Part shown: positions 25,327 through 35,176 of the stretch, piece by piece
Numbering within the stretch: position 1 is the first letter of the stretch
How the letters are laid out: every line of letters begins with the position of its first letter
DNA from: Pseudomonadota bacterium
Lineage (GTDB): Bacteria; Pseudomonadota; Alphaproteobacteria; Sphingomonadales; Sphingomonadaceae
Length of the DNA: 64,000 nt
Assembly (NCBI GenBank): GCA_023445495.1
Contig: JAEXLC010000342.1
Coordinates: 1 to 64,000 of the forward strand
Direction: 5' to 3'
The notes under the pieces: generated by a model
Databases searched by the model: none
What the model saw: only the letters and a program-made list of their open reading frames with translations
What the model was told of the DNA's origin: nothing
Made by a program: the position numbers and the translations under genes

Positions 25327-28260
25327 TTAGAGGCCAATTCCGGCCAGCGCATCCTGCAGTTCGCTCGCGCGAAACGGCTTGGTCAGCCGTGGCAGGTCGG
25401 GGGCAATCCCTTCGACATCGGCATAGCCCGACACGATCAGGCAGGGGAGCCCAGGCCGTATCCTCCCTACTGCCCTGACGAGCTGGGTCCCGTCCATGCC
25501 CGCCATGAGATGATCGGTCACGAGCAGGGCGAAATGCTCGCCCGCCTTGAGCAGGTTGAGTGCTGCCTGCGCCGATTCCGCCTCCACCACGTCGAACCCG
25601 CATTCCTCGAGCATGTGCGCCGTACTCGCACGAACTGCTTCCTCATCATCGACGAGCAACGCCGTACCCCGCGGTCCGGCGCGAGCGATGGCCTCGTCGG
25701 AGCCGGCGGGCGACGGTATCGCGGCCTCCGCTGCGGCTGGAAGCCAGATCTCGACGTTCGTGCCGAGTCCCGGCGTGCTGAGGATGCGAAGGCCGCCGCC
25801 CAGTTGCTGCGCCAGTCCGTGAACCATTGAGAGCCCGAGACCCGTGCCTTTCCCAATCCCCTTGGTGGAGAAGAAGGGCTCGATGGCGCGCGCCAGCGTG
25901 TCCGAGTCCATACCAATCCCGCTGTCGGCCACCGAGATCATCACGTAGCGGCCGGGCCGCAGTTCGCCTTGCTCCTTGCCGCGCACGTCCCGCACGGTGG
26001 CGCCGATGCGAAGCGTCCCGCCCTCGGGCATCGCGTCGCGCGCGTTCACGCTCAGGTTCAACAGGGCCATCTCGACCTGGTTATAATCCGCCATCGCCGC
26101 GGGCAGATCGCTGGCCGCCTCGACCCGCACCTGAATCTGCGGGCCCGTCGTGCTCGCGATCAGGTCGCCCATGCCGGCGACCAGCGCACCTACGTCGATG
26201 GCGGTCGGCTGGAGCGGCTGGCGCCGCGCAAAGGCGAGCAGGCGCTGCACGAGGGTCCGCGCCCGCTCCGCCGACTGCAGCGCGCCCGCCACGAGCCGCT
26301 GCTCGCGCTCGTTGCCGAGCTGCTTGCGGCTGAGCAGGTCCAGCGAGCCGATGATGGGCGTCAGCAGATTGTTGAAGTCATGGGCCACGCCGCCGGTGAG
26401 CTGGCCGAGTGCCTCGACTTTCTGGGACTGGCGCAGCTGCTCTTCCGCCTGGGACAGCCGTCGCTGCTCGGCCATCCGCTCGGTGACGTCGTGCACGATC
26501 TGATAGGCGCCGATCCGCTGGCCCGAGCGGTCGCGCAGCACATTGAAGGTGATCTCGAAGAAGCGTCGCTCGCGCCCCGGGTCTCCGAATTCCTCGACCA
26601 TGGTGAATTCCTCACCGGCCAGCGCGCGTCCCCAGGTCCGGCGCACCTGCTCGCGATGCTCCGGCAGGTGATCGAGCGCGTCGAGCATCGAGGTGCCGAC
26701 GCTGGGCCGGATGCCATAGACGGCCTCGAAGGCCTTGGCGGCGGCGCGGTTCACCGCCAGCCAGCGATAGTCGAGATCGGCGACGAGGATGATCGCCGTG
26801 GTGTTCTCGACCACGTCGGCGAGCAGCTTGCGCTCGGCCAGTCCCTCGGCGACGCGTTGCTCGAGCGTCTGGTTCAGCTCGAGCAGCGCGCGCTCGGTCC
26901 GCTTGCGCGTCGTGATGTCGATCGCGGTGCCGATGATACGGACGCACCTGTCCCCTTCGAAGACGCCGCGGCCCTTTGCGGCGACCCAGCGGACGATACC
27001 GTCCTCCTTGCCGATCGTGCGATACTCGACGTCGTAAAGGGCACGCCGCGCCGGATCGGCGGCGGCGCCATAGGCCGCCACGGTCGCCTCAAAGTCCTCA
27101 GGGTGCAGCCCGGCGTAAAAATCCTTCATCGAGATAGGCACATCGGGCGAGATGCCGAACATCCCCTTCACCCGCGCCGGCCAGAACAGGGTGTCCGCGA
27201 CCGTATCGACGTCCCACTGCCCGATTTCCGCGGCATCCAGCGCCAGGCGGAGCTGCTCCTCGCTCGCGCGAAGATTGGCCTCGGCCGCGACCCGCTCGAC
27301 ATGTGCCCAGGATCGGCTCGTGACTTCGCGCATCACGGTCAGGTCATACTCGCTCCAGCGACGCGGCACTCTGTCATGGATGGCCATCAGGGCGGTCAGG
27401 CGGCCGTTCTTCACCAGCGGCATGCAAAGGGTGGCGGCGACACCGATGTCCTGGAAGGTCCTGGCCTCCTCGGGCGCGATTTCGACAAGGTTGTCGTTGA
27501 TGACCAGCGGCCGGCCGGCGCCCAGCTCGCCGACCGCCAGCCGTCCGAAATCGGCCAGGCTGTAATGGCCCAGGATCGAAGGCGAGCCTTCGGCATGCCA
27601 GTTGCCGCGAATGGTGAAGCCATCCGCATCGGGATCCATGTCGGCATAGGCGCAGTTGGTGACGGACAGGTGTGACGCGACCATGCGCACGGTGACCGAC
27701 AGGACCTGCTGCGCGTCCTGCAGGGGCGCGATCGCCTGGCCGAGCTCGTCCAGGAAGCGATAGAGTTCCTCGCTTCGCGCAAGCCGCCGCTCGGCGAGAA
27801 TCCGCTGCGTGATATCGAAGACCAGCGCGAGCATGCCAACCGCCCGGCCGGTCGCATCGCGCACGGGGACATATTCCAGGTCCATCCAGACCTGTTCGGG
27901 GCGACCATGCCGCCAGAGCTCGAGCTCCTGGGCGTGAAAGCTGAGAGATTGGCCCCGCATCGCGGCATCCAGCACGCGCGCATTGAAGGCACGCGCCTCG
28001 GGCCAGACATCGAGCAGCTTGCCGCCGAGCGCCGCGGGATGGCGCGGCCCGCAGATCTCCGCATAACCGTCATTGTAGAGAAGAATGCCGTCCTGACCCC
28101 AGAGCAGGGCCATGGGGACGGGAGACGCCAGCACGATCTGGACATGGGCGAGCAGCGCGCTCGGCCAAGTCTCGATGGCGCCGAGCGGCGTGGAGCGCCA
28201 GTCCATCGAGCGAATGCGGTCGCCGGTGTCCCCGCCACCAACAAGGCCGGAAGGTGTCAC
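25327..28260 (-). CDS. Hybrid histidine kinase, PAS-GAF-PAS-PAS-HisKA-HATPase-REC
   Basis: A 977-residue sensor kinase without transmembrane segments, so a cytoplasmic sensor. Order: PAS (about 15-155, [21 protein letters not shown] start), GAF (165-330), two further PAS/PAC units (345-465, 485-600), HisKA with the phosphoacceptor His in [11 protein letters not shown] near 624, HATPase (about 735-850; [26 protein letters not shown]) and a C-terminal receiver with DDEE and the phosphoacceptor Asp in [13 protein letters not shown] near 914. The GTG at 28260 fits the normal distance to the first PAS; an upstream extension to 28398 is unlikely. It is transcribed in the same direction as the LOV kinase but separated by 194 bases. 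No partner transcription factor is adjacent. Confidence 0.9.
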   Translation of the reverse strand: MTPSGLVGGGDTGDRIRSMDWRSTPLGAIETWPSALLAHVQIVLASPVPMALLWGQDGILLYNDGYAEICGPRHPAALGGKLLDVWPEARAFNARVLDAAMRGQSLSFHAQELELWRHGRPEQVWMDLEYVPVRDATGRAVGMLALVFDITQRILAERRLARSEELYRFLDELGQAIAPLQDAQQVLSVTVRMVASHLSVTNCAYADMDPDADGFTIRGNWHAEGSPSILGHYSLADFGRLAVGELGAGRPLVINDNLVEIAPEEARTFQDIGVAATLCMPLVKNGRLTALMAIHDRVPRRWSEYDLTVMREVTSRSWAHVERVAAEANLRASEEQLRLALDAAEIGQWDVDTVADTLFWPARVKGMFGISPDVPISMKDFYAGLHPEDFEATVAAYGAAADPARRALYDVEYRTIGKEDGIVRWVAAKGRGVFEGDRCVRIIGTAIDITTRKRTERALLELNQTLEQRVAEGLAERKLLADVVENTTAIILVADLDYRWLAVNRAAAKAFEAVYGIRPSVGTSMLDALDHLPEHREQVRRTWGRALAGEEFTMVEEFGDPGRERRFFEITFNVLRDRSGQRIGAYQIVHDVTERMAEQRRLSQAEEQLRQSQKVEALGQLTGGVAHDFNNLLTPIIGSLDLLSRKQLGNEREQRLVAGALQSAERARTLVQRLLAFARRQPLQPTAIDVGALVAGMGDLIASTTGPQIQVRVEAASDLPAAMADYNQVEMALLNLSVNARDAMPEGGTLRIGATVRDVRGKEQGELRPGRYVMISVADSGIGMDSDTLARAIEPFFSTKGIGKGTGLGLSMVHGLAQQLGGGLRILSTPGLGTNVEIWLPAAAEAAIPSPAGSDEAIARAGPRGTALLVDDEEAVRASTAHMLEECGFDVVEAESAQAALNLLKAGEHFALLVTDHLMAGMDGTQLVRAVGRIRPGLPCLIVSGYADVEGIAPDLPRLTKPFRASELQDALAGIGL

Positions 28261-28454
28261 GTTCTCGCTATCCCCCTCGGGCCACGGTGAGAAGCCGATG
28301 GCCGATATCTGCCTGATATTACAGCATTCCGGCCAACGGACCAGCGCCGCTTGCCTGCATGCCGATGCGCGGAGTCCAAGGGCGGCGACTGCATGCACTG
28401 AATATGCCGCGCCTGGTCTGTACGCCGAAACCGCGTCCCGTCGCGCGCCTGCCC

Positions 28455-30164
28455 TCAGCCTTCCTTGGGACCGAACCCCTGTTCGACCGGGCGTTCCCCG
28501 GATGAATGGCGGTCGAGCGCGACGCGGATGCGGTCGGCGAGCTCCTGGCGGCGATAGGGCTTGCCGATCACGTCGAGCCGGCTGCCCCGCGGAATGTCAG
28601 CAACCAGGTCCTCGTTATAGCCGGTGGTCATCAGGATGGGCGTTTCGGGCCGCAGCGCATGGAATTGCTCGACGAGTTCCAGGCCGCTCATGCCGCCAGG
28701 CATCACGATGTCGGTAAACAGCAGGTCGACCGGACGATCTCCCAGCAGCGCCAAAGCCTCTTCGCCGCTCGATACGACCAGGACCGTGTAGCCGAGCGCT
28801 TCCAGTTGCTCCTGGGCAAGTGCCCGCACATCATCGCTGTCCTCGACGAGCAGGATCGTCTCGCTGCCACCGGTGCTCGCCTTGTCGACACGCGGCGCGG
28901 GCGCGGCGACGCTCTCCGTTCCGGCCACCGGGAACAGCATGCGCACGGTCGTGCCGCGTCCCTGTTCGGAATCGATCTCGAGGCGCCCCCGCGACTGCTG
29001 GAGGAATCCGTGGACCATCGCGAGGCCGAGCCCGGTACCGCGCTCGCTGCCCTTGGTGGTGAAGAAGGGTTCGGTGGCGCGCTGGCGCACCTCCTCGCTC
29101 ATGCCGCTGCCCTCGTCGGTGATCGCGAGCACGACATAGTCGCCCTCGGGCAGCTGATGAGCGGCGGCATTGCCGTTGAGCTTCCACAGCTCGGTCGCGA
29201 TCGTCACCTTGCCGCCCTGGGGCATGGCGTCGCGCGCGTTGAGCAGGACGTTGAGGACGGCCATCTCGAGATGCGTCGCATCGATGTCGATCTCGGGCAG
29301 CCGGCGCTCGAGCGCAGTGACCAGGCGAACCTGCGCGCCAACGGTGTTGTCGATGAGGTCGCCGAACTCGTGGATCAGGGTGTTGAGGTCGGTCCGCCGG
29401 GGCTCGAGGCGGGTCTTGCGGGCGAAGGCAAGCAGCTGGCGGGTCAGGCGCGAGCCTCGATCGGCGGCGCGGGCCGCGTTGCCCACCAGCCGATGCTGCC
29501 GATCGGTGAGCGCGTCGCCCTGCAGCATGTCGAGGTTGCCGGCGACGACCTGAAGCAGGTTGTTGAAATCGTGCGCGAGCCCGGCGGTGAGCTGGCCGAT
29601 AGCCTCCATCTTCTGCGCCTGGCGGAAGGCCTGCTCGGAGGAACGACGGCGCGTCACGTCGAGCTGGCTGGCGAAGAAATATATCAGCTGGCCGTCGGCG
29701 TCGTAGACGGGAGCGACGAACACCGCGTTCCAGAAGGCCGAGCCGTCGCGGCGATAGTTGAGGATCTCGATCGATATCGCTTCCTCGGCCGCGATCGCGT
29801 CGCGCAGCTCGCGGACGGTCTCGCGATCGGTGTCGGTGCCCTGCAGGAAGCGGCAGTTGCGGCCAACGACCTCGGCCTCAGCATAGCCGGTCAGGTCGAG
29901 AAAGGCCTTGTTCGAGAAGATGATCGGATTGTCGCTCTGCCGGGGGTCGGTCAGGATCATCGGCATGCGCGTCATCTGGAGCGCCGCGAAGAACACGGTG
30001 CCGCGCTGGTCGAGGCCGGGCTCGGCGACAGTCGAGCGCTTCCAGTGATGCTGCCCCTTGTTGCCCGTGGGGCTGTACGACGTGGGGTCCTTGAGATTGC
30101 CCGCCGGCTCACCGGTCGCTTCCTGGGCAGTGTCGGCTTCGCCGCTGTCCTTGCTGCTCACCAT
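28455..30164 (-). CDS. LOV-domain hybrid histidine kinase (blue-light sensor)
   Basis: A 569-residue soluble kinase. After a disordered N-terminus, residues about 50-165 form a LOV domain with the photo-active cysteine in GRNCRFLQG (about 103) and the flavin-contact segments NKAFLDLTGY, NYRRDGSAFWNAVFVAPV and FFASQLDVT. These residues indicate FMN binding and blue-light adduct formation. HisKA follows with His near 197 in [12 protein letters not shown], then HATPase (NARDAMPQGG, GTGLGLAMVHGFL), then a receiver with Asp near 483 in LLFTDIVMPGG. The start MVSSKDSGEAD at 30164 has AGGA upstream; longer frames lack support. LOV kinases of this class often feed the alphaproteobacterial general stress response, but no PhyR or NepR lies nearby. 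Confidence 0.92.
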   Translation of the reverse strand: MVSSKDSGEADTAQEATGEPAGNLKDPTSYSPTGNKGQHHWKRSTVAEPGLDQRGTVFFAALQMTRMPMILTDPRQSDNPIIFSNKAFLDLTGYAEAEVVGRNCRFLQGTDTDRETVRELRDAIAAEEAISIEILNYRRDGSAFWNAVFVAPVYDADGQLIYFFASQLDVTRRRSSEQAFRQAQKMEAIGQLTAGLAHDFNNLLQVVAGNLDMLQGDALTDRQHRLVGNAARAADRGSRLTRQLLAFARKTRLEPRRTDLNTLIHEFGDLIDNTVGAQVRLVTALERRLPEIDIDATHLEMAVLNVLLNARDAMPQGGKVTIATELWKLNGNAAAHQLPEGDYVVLAITDEGSGMSEEVRQRATEPFFTTKGSERGTGLGLAMVHGFLQQSRGRLEIDSEQGRGTTVRMLFPVAGTESVAAPAPRVDKASTGGSETILLVEDSDDVRALAQEQLEALGYTVLVVSSGEEALALLGDRPVDLLFTDIVMPGGMSGLELVEQFHALRPETPILMTTGYNEDLVADIPRGSRLDVIGKPYRRQELADRIRVALDRHSSGERPVEQGFGPKEG

Positions 30165-30374
30165 TGTCCTCGAAGAAAAGTCTATGGCAAGAATGTTCCC
30201 GGAGCGTTTCGGTTTCCATGCGCGCGCAAATCCGCCGCATTGTCCGCGATTGGCGACCACTCTCGAACCGGTAGACCGGGCACCTTCTCCGCAAGGCGGG
30301 ACCACACGCGCGAGAATCGTGGCGAACGCGCCGGAAAGGCTTTCCCTGCCGGCACGCACCGCTATCAGCCGGCC

Positions 30375-30617
30375 ATGGCAAAGTACGACTCCCTCCGCGA
30401 TCACCTCAAGTCCGATGGCAGGCCGCTGATCACCCTGTCGTTCACGACCATCTCCCGCCTGGTCGGCGGCCTGCCTGATTCCGCCTCGGACTACCGGTCC
30501 TGGTGGTCCAACCAGCGTGGCAGTTCGCGCTATGTCCAGGCGCGCGCCTGGCGCGATGCCGGCTATCTCGCCGAGCCAGACCTGATGAGCCAGCTGGTGC
30601 AGTTTCGCAGGGGCTGA
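30375..30617 (+). CDS. DUF7662 family small protein
   Basis: An 80-residue protein, MAKYDSLRDHLKSDGRPLIT to QLVQFRRG. It matches the DUF7662 pattern: MAKYDPLRDYL-type start, LSFTTISRLVGG-LPDSA, the tryptophan pair RSWWSN and YVQARAWRDAGY. Members occur alone or as C-terminal parts of restriction-type or nuclease-associated proteins; function is unknown. It is divergent from the LOV kinase, sharing a spacer of 210 bases, and is followed by the TIGR02587/02588 pair in the same direction. Confidence 0.8.
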   Translation: MAKYDSLRDHLKSDGRPLITLSFTTISRLVGGLPDSASDYRSWWSNQRGSSRYVQARAWRDAGYLAEPDLMSQLVQFRRG

Positions 30618-30698
30618 TCCCGGGGCCTCTCCCGCCGCTCCCGCTTGGCATGTCCGTGGCACCGGGAACGAAGGCAAAGCGCCGGCATTGTCGTGACG

Positions 30699-31535
30699 AT
30701 GACGTCGATGGCGGTACAACTGAACCGGGACTATGCGATCGGGCTGGCACGTGCCTTTGCCGGCGCGATCCTTTTCGGCCTGCCGCTGCTGATGACGATG
30801 GAGATGTGGGCGATCGGCCTGCACATCGCGCCAGCGCGCCTGTTGCTGTTCCTGCTCTTCAACTTCGCGGTGCTGGTGGTGCTGTCGCGCTTCGGGGGCT
30901 TCGAGCGGACCGCGACGCTGACCGAGGACGTGCTCGATGCCCTGGCGGCCCAGGCGGTCGGCATGATCGCCTCCATCGCGATCCTCGGCCTGTTCGGGCT
31001 ACTGCGCCTAGATCTCCCGTTCGACGCCGCGCTCGGGCAGGTCGCGATCCAGTGCGTGCCCGCCAGTTTCGGCGCGATGATCGCGCGCAAGCAACTGGGC
31101 TCGGGCGAAGGGGACGAGGACGAAAGCCTCGCGCATCGATCGGCCGGCTATGCCGGGCAATTGTTCCTGATGCTCGCGGGCGCGTTGTTCTTCGCCTTCA
31201 ACGTCGCACCGACCGAGGAGATGATATTGATCGCGTACAAGATGAGCGCAGAACATGCCCTGGCGCTCGTTCTCGCCTCGCTCGTTCTGCTGCACATTCT
31301 GGTGTTCACGGTCGGACTGGCGGGACAGGAAGCCGGCCCGGAAGGCGCTGCGCCCCTTCGCCTGTTTCTGGTCTATACCGTTCCCGGCTATGCCATTGCG
31401 CTGCTGGTCAGCCTCTATGTGCTTTGGACCTTCGGCAGCCTCGACGGGCAGGACAGCTTCACCATCGCGCGCATCGTCGTCGTGCTCGGCTTTCCTGCCG
31501 CGACAGGGGCCGCGATCGCGCGGCTGGTGGTCTGA
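30699..31535 (+). CDS. TIGR02587 family integral membrane protein
   Basis: A 278-residue inner-membrane protein with about seven hydrophobic segments, for example AGAILFGLPLLMTMEMWAIG, LLLFLLFNFAVLVVL and ALVLASLVLLHILVFTVGLA. The phrases ARAFAGAILFGLPLLMTMEMW, FRVAPTEE-like FNVAPTEEMILIA and YTVPGYAIALLVSLYVLW are those of TIGR02587 (DUF2391). The function is unknown; the family is always paired with TIGR02588. The ATG at 30699 is chosen so that the short polar N-terminus precedes the first helix; a GTG at 30693 is possible. It ends two bases before the next gene, so they form an operon. Confidence 0.88.
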   Translation: MTSMAVQLNRDYAIGLARAFAGAILFGLPLLMTMEMWAIGLHIAPARLLLFLLFNFAVLVVLSRFGGFERTATLTEDVLDALAAQAVGMIASIAILGLFGLLRLDLPFDAALGQVAIQCVPASFGAMIARKQLGSGEGDEDESLAHRSAGYAGQLFLMLAGALFFAFNVAPTEEMILIAYKMSAEHALALVLASLVLLHILVFTVGLAGQEAGPEGAAPLRLFLVYTVPGYAIALLVSLYVLWTFGSLDGQDSFTIARIVVVLGFPAATGAAIARLVV

Positions 31536-31537
31536 CC

Positions 31538-31930
31538 ATGGCAAGGCGCGAAGCGCATGCACGCACCTCGGCGCTCGAATGGGCATCGGCGGCGCTCGGC
31601 CTCGCCGTGCTGCTGCTGGTGTTGGGCGTGATCGGCGCCGACCTCCTGCGCGGGGGCGCCACCCCGCCGGCGATCAGTATCGAGGTGCGCGAAGTGGCAG
31701 CATCGGGGGACGGGTTCGTGGTCGTATTCGAGGCGATCAATCGTGGCGGTACGGCTGCGTCGGTAGAGATCGAAGGTACGCTGTCCGTTCCTGGCAAGCC
31801 GTCCGAGACGGCAAGGGCGATGCTCGACTATGTCGCGACGGGCGCCCGGGTCGAGGGCGGTCTCCTGCTTGCGCAGGACCCGCGCCAGGGCAGGCTCAGG
31901 TTGCGGGCGCTCGGCTATCAGGACCCGTGA
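31538..31930 (+). CDS. TIGR02588 family protein, membrane-anchored
   Basis: A 130-residue protein with one N-terminal transmembrane segment (ALEWASAALGLAVLLLVLGVIGADLL, about 11-36). It is followed by an extracytoplasmic immunoglobulin-like beta domain (ISIEVREVAASGDGFVVVFEAINRGGTAASVEIEG and ATGARVEGGLLLAQDPRQGRLRLRALGYQDP). This is the TIGR02588 pattern, and the gene follows its usual partner TIGR02587 with a gap of two bases. The pair probably forms a complex in the inner membrane with the beta domain in the periplasm. Function is unknown. Confidence 0.88.
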   Translation: MARREAHARTSALEWASAALGLAVLLLVLGVIGADLLRGGATPPAISIEVREVAASGDGFVVVFEAINRGGTAASVEIEGTLSVPGKPSETARAMLDYVATGARVEGGLLLAQDPRQGRLRLRALGYQDP

Positions 31931-32147
31931 AGGACCGCCCTGGCGTTCACTTCCGGGCCGGCGGCCCGCCTCCTGGCCTGCAGGTAAACTGCCGGGTGCA
32001 AGTATCGAACGGCTTCCCGCATAGGATCGCCCGACGCGGACAGGCACAAGGCGACCGCTGCAGCACTATCCACCTCGGATCGTCGCTTTCGAACTTGGTC
32101 GCGATGGCCTGCTCGGGCGCATTCCTGCCGTCGCTGCGTCCTGCCGG

Positions 32148-32552
32148 TCAGATGGTAAGATCCGCTGGGTCGCACCCATAATAGCTCGATACCCGGTCGG
32201 CATAGGCCTGGTCGAAATTGGGTGGGTTGCTCGCCCAGCTCGGGCCGCCCTCCAACAGGCGCCGGTCGATGGTGACGATATAGCTATCCGCGACACCGTC
32301 ATAGGAAAGCAGTTGAAACGGCAAGGGATGAAAGCTCTTCCCAATTCCAAGAAAGCCGCCGACGTTCAGGATGGCATAGGTGGCCTGACCGGTCCGTTTG
32401 TTGACCATGAGCGAGTAGAGCTTCCCGATCGCGTCGCCGTCGCGGCTCCTGACCCTGATGCTATCGACCTTGTTCGAGGCCAGTAGCAGGCTGGTGCGCT
32501 CAAGCGGAGCAGCGGCGGCGTCCGCTGCCTGGGAAGCAGATGGCAGGTTCAT
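32148..32552 (-). CDS. PRC-barrel domain protein
   Basis: A 134-residue cytoplasmic protein with a PRC-barrel at about residues 20-95: SLLLASNKVDSIRVRSRDGDAIGKLYSLMVNKRTG, QATYAILNVGGFLGIGKSFHPLPFQLL. The GKSFHPLPF phrase is characteristic of stress-associated PRC-barrel proteins. The C-terminal 35 residues (PNFDQAYADRVSSYYG) are also conserved in that group. GGAGAA lies upstream of the ATG at 32552. It converges on the TIGR02588 gene. Such proteins are often controlled by the general stress response, but no matching promoter was found. Confidence 0.88.
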   Translation of the reverse strand: MNLPSASQAADAAAAPLERTSLLLASNKVDSIRVRSRDGDAIGKLYSLMVNKRTGQATYAILNVGGFLGIGKSFHPLPFQLLSYDGVADSYIVTIDRRLLEGGPSWASNPPNFDQAYADRVSSYYGCDPADLTI

Positions 32553-33480
32553 GTGATTCTCCTATGGATTTTTCCACCATCGGTGTGAGGCTCGCTTCTT
32601 GCTTGCGTCTCGGCCTGAAGCGGTGGGGCCGTGCGACATCGCCGGCTAGCCGGGCAGTCTCGACCAACTGGCGCCATTGCCGCATCGGCATGCCCGCACG
32701 GGACGCAAGGGGAGGGGCGGTGCGTCGCTAGGTCGATCGTCGCGCCCAAAGCGCCACGGGGGTGCGGTGGTCATCGCTGGTTTCTCGATCGCGCTGAAAT
32801 GGGCATGCGATGCCGACAACGCCTCCCCTGGGGCTTTGGGTTCATGGGAAATCTTCGACGATGATCCGATCGTGACAGGTGCTCGATACTTTGCGGAACG
32901 CCTCCGGGGCGGGCAGAGCATGTGCCTGGCTTGTCGATATTGCGCTTGTCCAGGAGGAAGAATTGGAGTTTCAGCTCGCTTGCTCCTCGCGAGTGCCGGT
33001 CCCGCGCATTGCGAACCATGGGCGGTACCGGTTTCACGGCTCCCGATCGGCGCGTCGCGCAGAACCGCGGCGCCGAGTTCCATCATCGTCGGCGGCACCG
33101 TCTCGGCGGTCTGAAGCCGTAGATCCCAGCATTCGCCCAGCCCGTGGATGTCGCGGGGGCCATCCACATCGCTGTCAGCCGAGCCTGTTCTTCCAAAGCC
33201 GCTGCGCTTGCCTGGAGTACGCCGTTGCGCGTAGCCGGGTGGCAACGGCATGGTCTTGGGCTGCGTCTTCGCAGCGCGTGAGAGGCAAGGTAACGGTGAA
33301 AATCAGGTGCTTTCAAGGTGGCTGATATGCCGCAGGTGGTGGTGGATGATCATTTCGCGCGCACTCACCCTAGCGTAAGCACCACCTCCTGCTATCGGCC
33401 CCTTGTGCACGCCGAGTACGAAAGTCGCCGCCGGGAAGTTCGGGAGATGGCCCGGGCTCTGTCGGCGATTTGCGGTGCCC
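32553..33480. other. 928-base stretch without an intact gene; possible decayed gene on minus strand
   Basis: No intact gene can be supported. On the minus strand two adjacent frames contain protein-like pieces, LQASAAALEEQARLTAMW around 33180-33220 and ETVPPTMMELGAAVLRD around 33050-33100. They would join with one frameshift and resemble a short phasin-like helical protein. The remainder shows Arg/Pro-rich shadow frames only. Confidence 0.3.
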
Positions 33481-33864
33481 GTGGCTGAGCGGCCTTCCAC
33501 GCCCAACTATCCGATCACGCCGGATGGGCGCTATCTCGTCGTACGCGGGCGACTTTGGCGCATGGCGAATCCTGGCCTGGATCAGGCCTCCCGCTGCAAG
33601 CTGATCGCAGAGCTGATGTCGGCAAGACACGAGGTGGGATCCGCGATGCAGGTTCCGGACGCAGCCGCCGAGGATGCCGCTCGCGCGAGGATCGACCGCG
33701 CGAAGCGCGCGCTTGGGGAGCGCGGGCCGGTATGGTGGGAAGATGGAGCGCCCGACTATGGGCGGCAAATGGCGCGTAACACCCCCTATGCCGGGTGGTG
33801 GGCTCGGCTGGACCCGTCTCCGGCGGGGCGCTCCTGGTGCATTCGGCGGCGGCGCCATGCGTGA
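33481..33864 (+). CDS. Conserved hypothetical protein, 127 aa
   Basis: A soluble 127-residue protein starting at a GTG: VAERPSTPNYPITPDGRYLV. The pattern PNYPITPDGRYLVVRGRLWRMANPGLDQASRCKLIAELMSAR, then ALGERGPVWWEDGAPDYGRQMARNTPYAGWW, is a widespread alphaproteobacterial hypothetical family with no assigned function. The N-terminal part looks like a small beta unit and the middle like a helical hairpin. A longer frame to 33403 is open but the family homology begins at the GTG. The last 20 residues are basic and differ from the usual family end. Confidence 0.75.
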   Translation: MAERPSTPNYPITPDGRYLVVRGRLWRMANPGLDQASRCKLIAELMSARHEVGSAMQVPDAAAEDAARARIDRAKRALGERGPVWWEDGAPDYGRQMARNTPYAGWWARLDPSPAGRSWCIRRRRHA

Positions 33865-33990
33865 GGCGAACCGAGGTAGGTCGACTTGGATATGCCTCCA
33901 GCTGCGCGCAACGGGGGCCCAATTTCCACCGTCTGGCGCCAACGGCGACAATCCTGAAAGCAGCAGCGCGCGCCTCCCGCCTTGCCGGGG

Positions 33991-34965
33991 CTAAACGCAG
34001 CTCCCGCCGGTGGGGTCTGCAAGCATATCCTCTGCGATTTCGGCATAATGCGCCATTTCAGTTGCTGCCCATTGCTCGAATTCCAGTATCAGGTCCGGCG
34101 CGATATAGGCGAGGCGGCCCCGACCGTCGGTCGCGAACCATTGGCTGGCTGCCGCATGGGCTAGCAGGTTGCTGGCATGCGAGCGCGAGATCCGGAAATG
34201 CTGGGCCAAGTATCGGCAGGAGAGGGGCACCGGTGCTGACGGACTCAGTGCGCTCGCCATGACGGCGCACAGGATCAGATAGCCACAGTCCTTTTCGGTG
34301 AAATGGCGCACGCGCGGAAAGGCTTCGAGTAGCGTGCCGTGTAGTTCCACAAATCGTGCGGAGCGATAGACCAGTTCGCTCTGCAGGGCGAAATCGCCGG
34401 TGAACGGGCGCGCGCGCATCTTCTGGTCGAGCTGGTCGGCGGCGGCCAGGATCGCGAGCATCGGACGCGCGATTGCCTGAATAATCGGCGGGGCCGGAAC
34501 CAATATTCTTGCCTGGCTTGATTGCGCTTTGGGGAAGTCGACGGAATTTTCTGTCGTGGCCAAGGCTATGCGGAGGTCGGTGCTGGCGGGCGATTCCGCA
34601 GTCAGGAGCTTGCCCGCACGCAGGCCGGCGACGATCGCCGCGGTTTGACGAGGACTGAGGGGGCAACTCGCCTGCAGGCGGCTGAGCGTGGCAGGCGGCC
34701 CATCATGGCGATGCCAGTCCTGATAATGGTGGATGAGCAGGAAGCTGATCATGTATCGGCCGAGCTGGTGGAACAGCTTTGTCGTTGGCCAAGCCTGCAT
34801 GTCGGTCGCGACTATTTCGCGGCAATAACTGGCGACGGTATCGCGAAATTGGGGCGCGGTCAGGTAGTCAGAAGCCTGGGTCCGGCCTGAGGGGCTGCTG
34901 TCGGCCGGGCCGGTCGCCCTGGGAAGCGGCGAGGGCTGACTCGATTGTCCAGCGCGAGCATGCAA
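33991..34965 (-). CDS. Two-winged-helix transcriptional regulator beside the second autotransporter
   Basis: A 324-residue protein I cannot assign to a named family. The TTG at 34965 is chosen because AAGGAG lies eight bases upstream; GTG at 35061 and ATG at 35037 lack ribosome sites. Two winged-helix-like segments are visible: TLSRLQASCPLSPRQTAAIV (about 92-111, MarR-like) and SCRYLAQHFRISRSHASNLL (about 249-268), the latter followed by a wing and YIAPDLI. The middle is helical and could sense a ligand or dimerise. The gene is divergent from the 13.5-kb autotransporter gene across 211 bases, so it probably controls it and itself. Confidence 0.7.
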   Translation of the reverse strand: MHARAGQSSQPSPLPRATGPADSSPSGRTQASDYLTAPQFRDTVASYCREIVATDMQAWPTTKLFHQLGRYMISFLLIHHYQDWHRHDGPPATLSRLQASCPLSPRQTAAIVAGLRAGKLLTAESPASTDLRIALATTENSVDFPKAQSSQARILVPAPPIIQAIARPMLAILAAADQLDQKMRARPFTGDFALQSELVYRSARFVELHGTLLEAFPRVRHFTEKDCGYLILCAVMASALSPSAPVPLSCRYLAQHFRISRSHASNLLAHAAASQWFATDGRGRLAYIAPDLILEFEQWAATEMAHYAEIAEDMLADPTGGSCV

Positions 34966-35176
34966 CTTTTGGACTCCTTCGATGCCCCTTGCAGCGACTA
35001 GCAATGGTCTGCCACTGGACCGGCTTTCCGAGACCATGGCAGATCGGTTCAAGGCTGACACATCGATTCAGCTTCGGCTTTAATCCAGGTTGTCGCCGTA
35101 ACCGATTATTAAGGACAAAATTTCCTGGGGGCAGGCTCCTGCTTCCGGTCCGGTACAGGCATCAGGGGGTTGCAAG

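Noticed and set aside
25969..27675. Long plus-strand frames opposite the first hybrid kinase
   Set aside because: The kinase on the minus strand has a complete ordered domain set with catalytic residues; the opposite frame has none.
28506..30617. 703-codon plus-strand frame across the LOV kinase
   Set aside because: Only its last 80 codons (the DUF7662 gene, from ATG at 30375) are real; the rest is antisense to the kinase.
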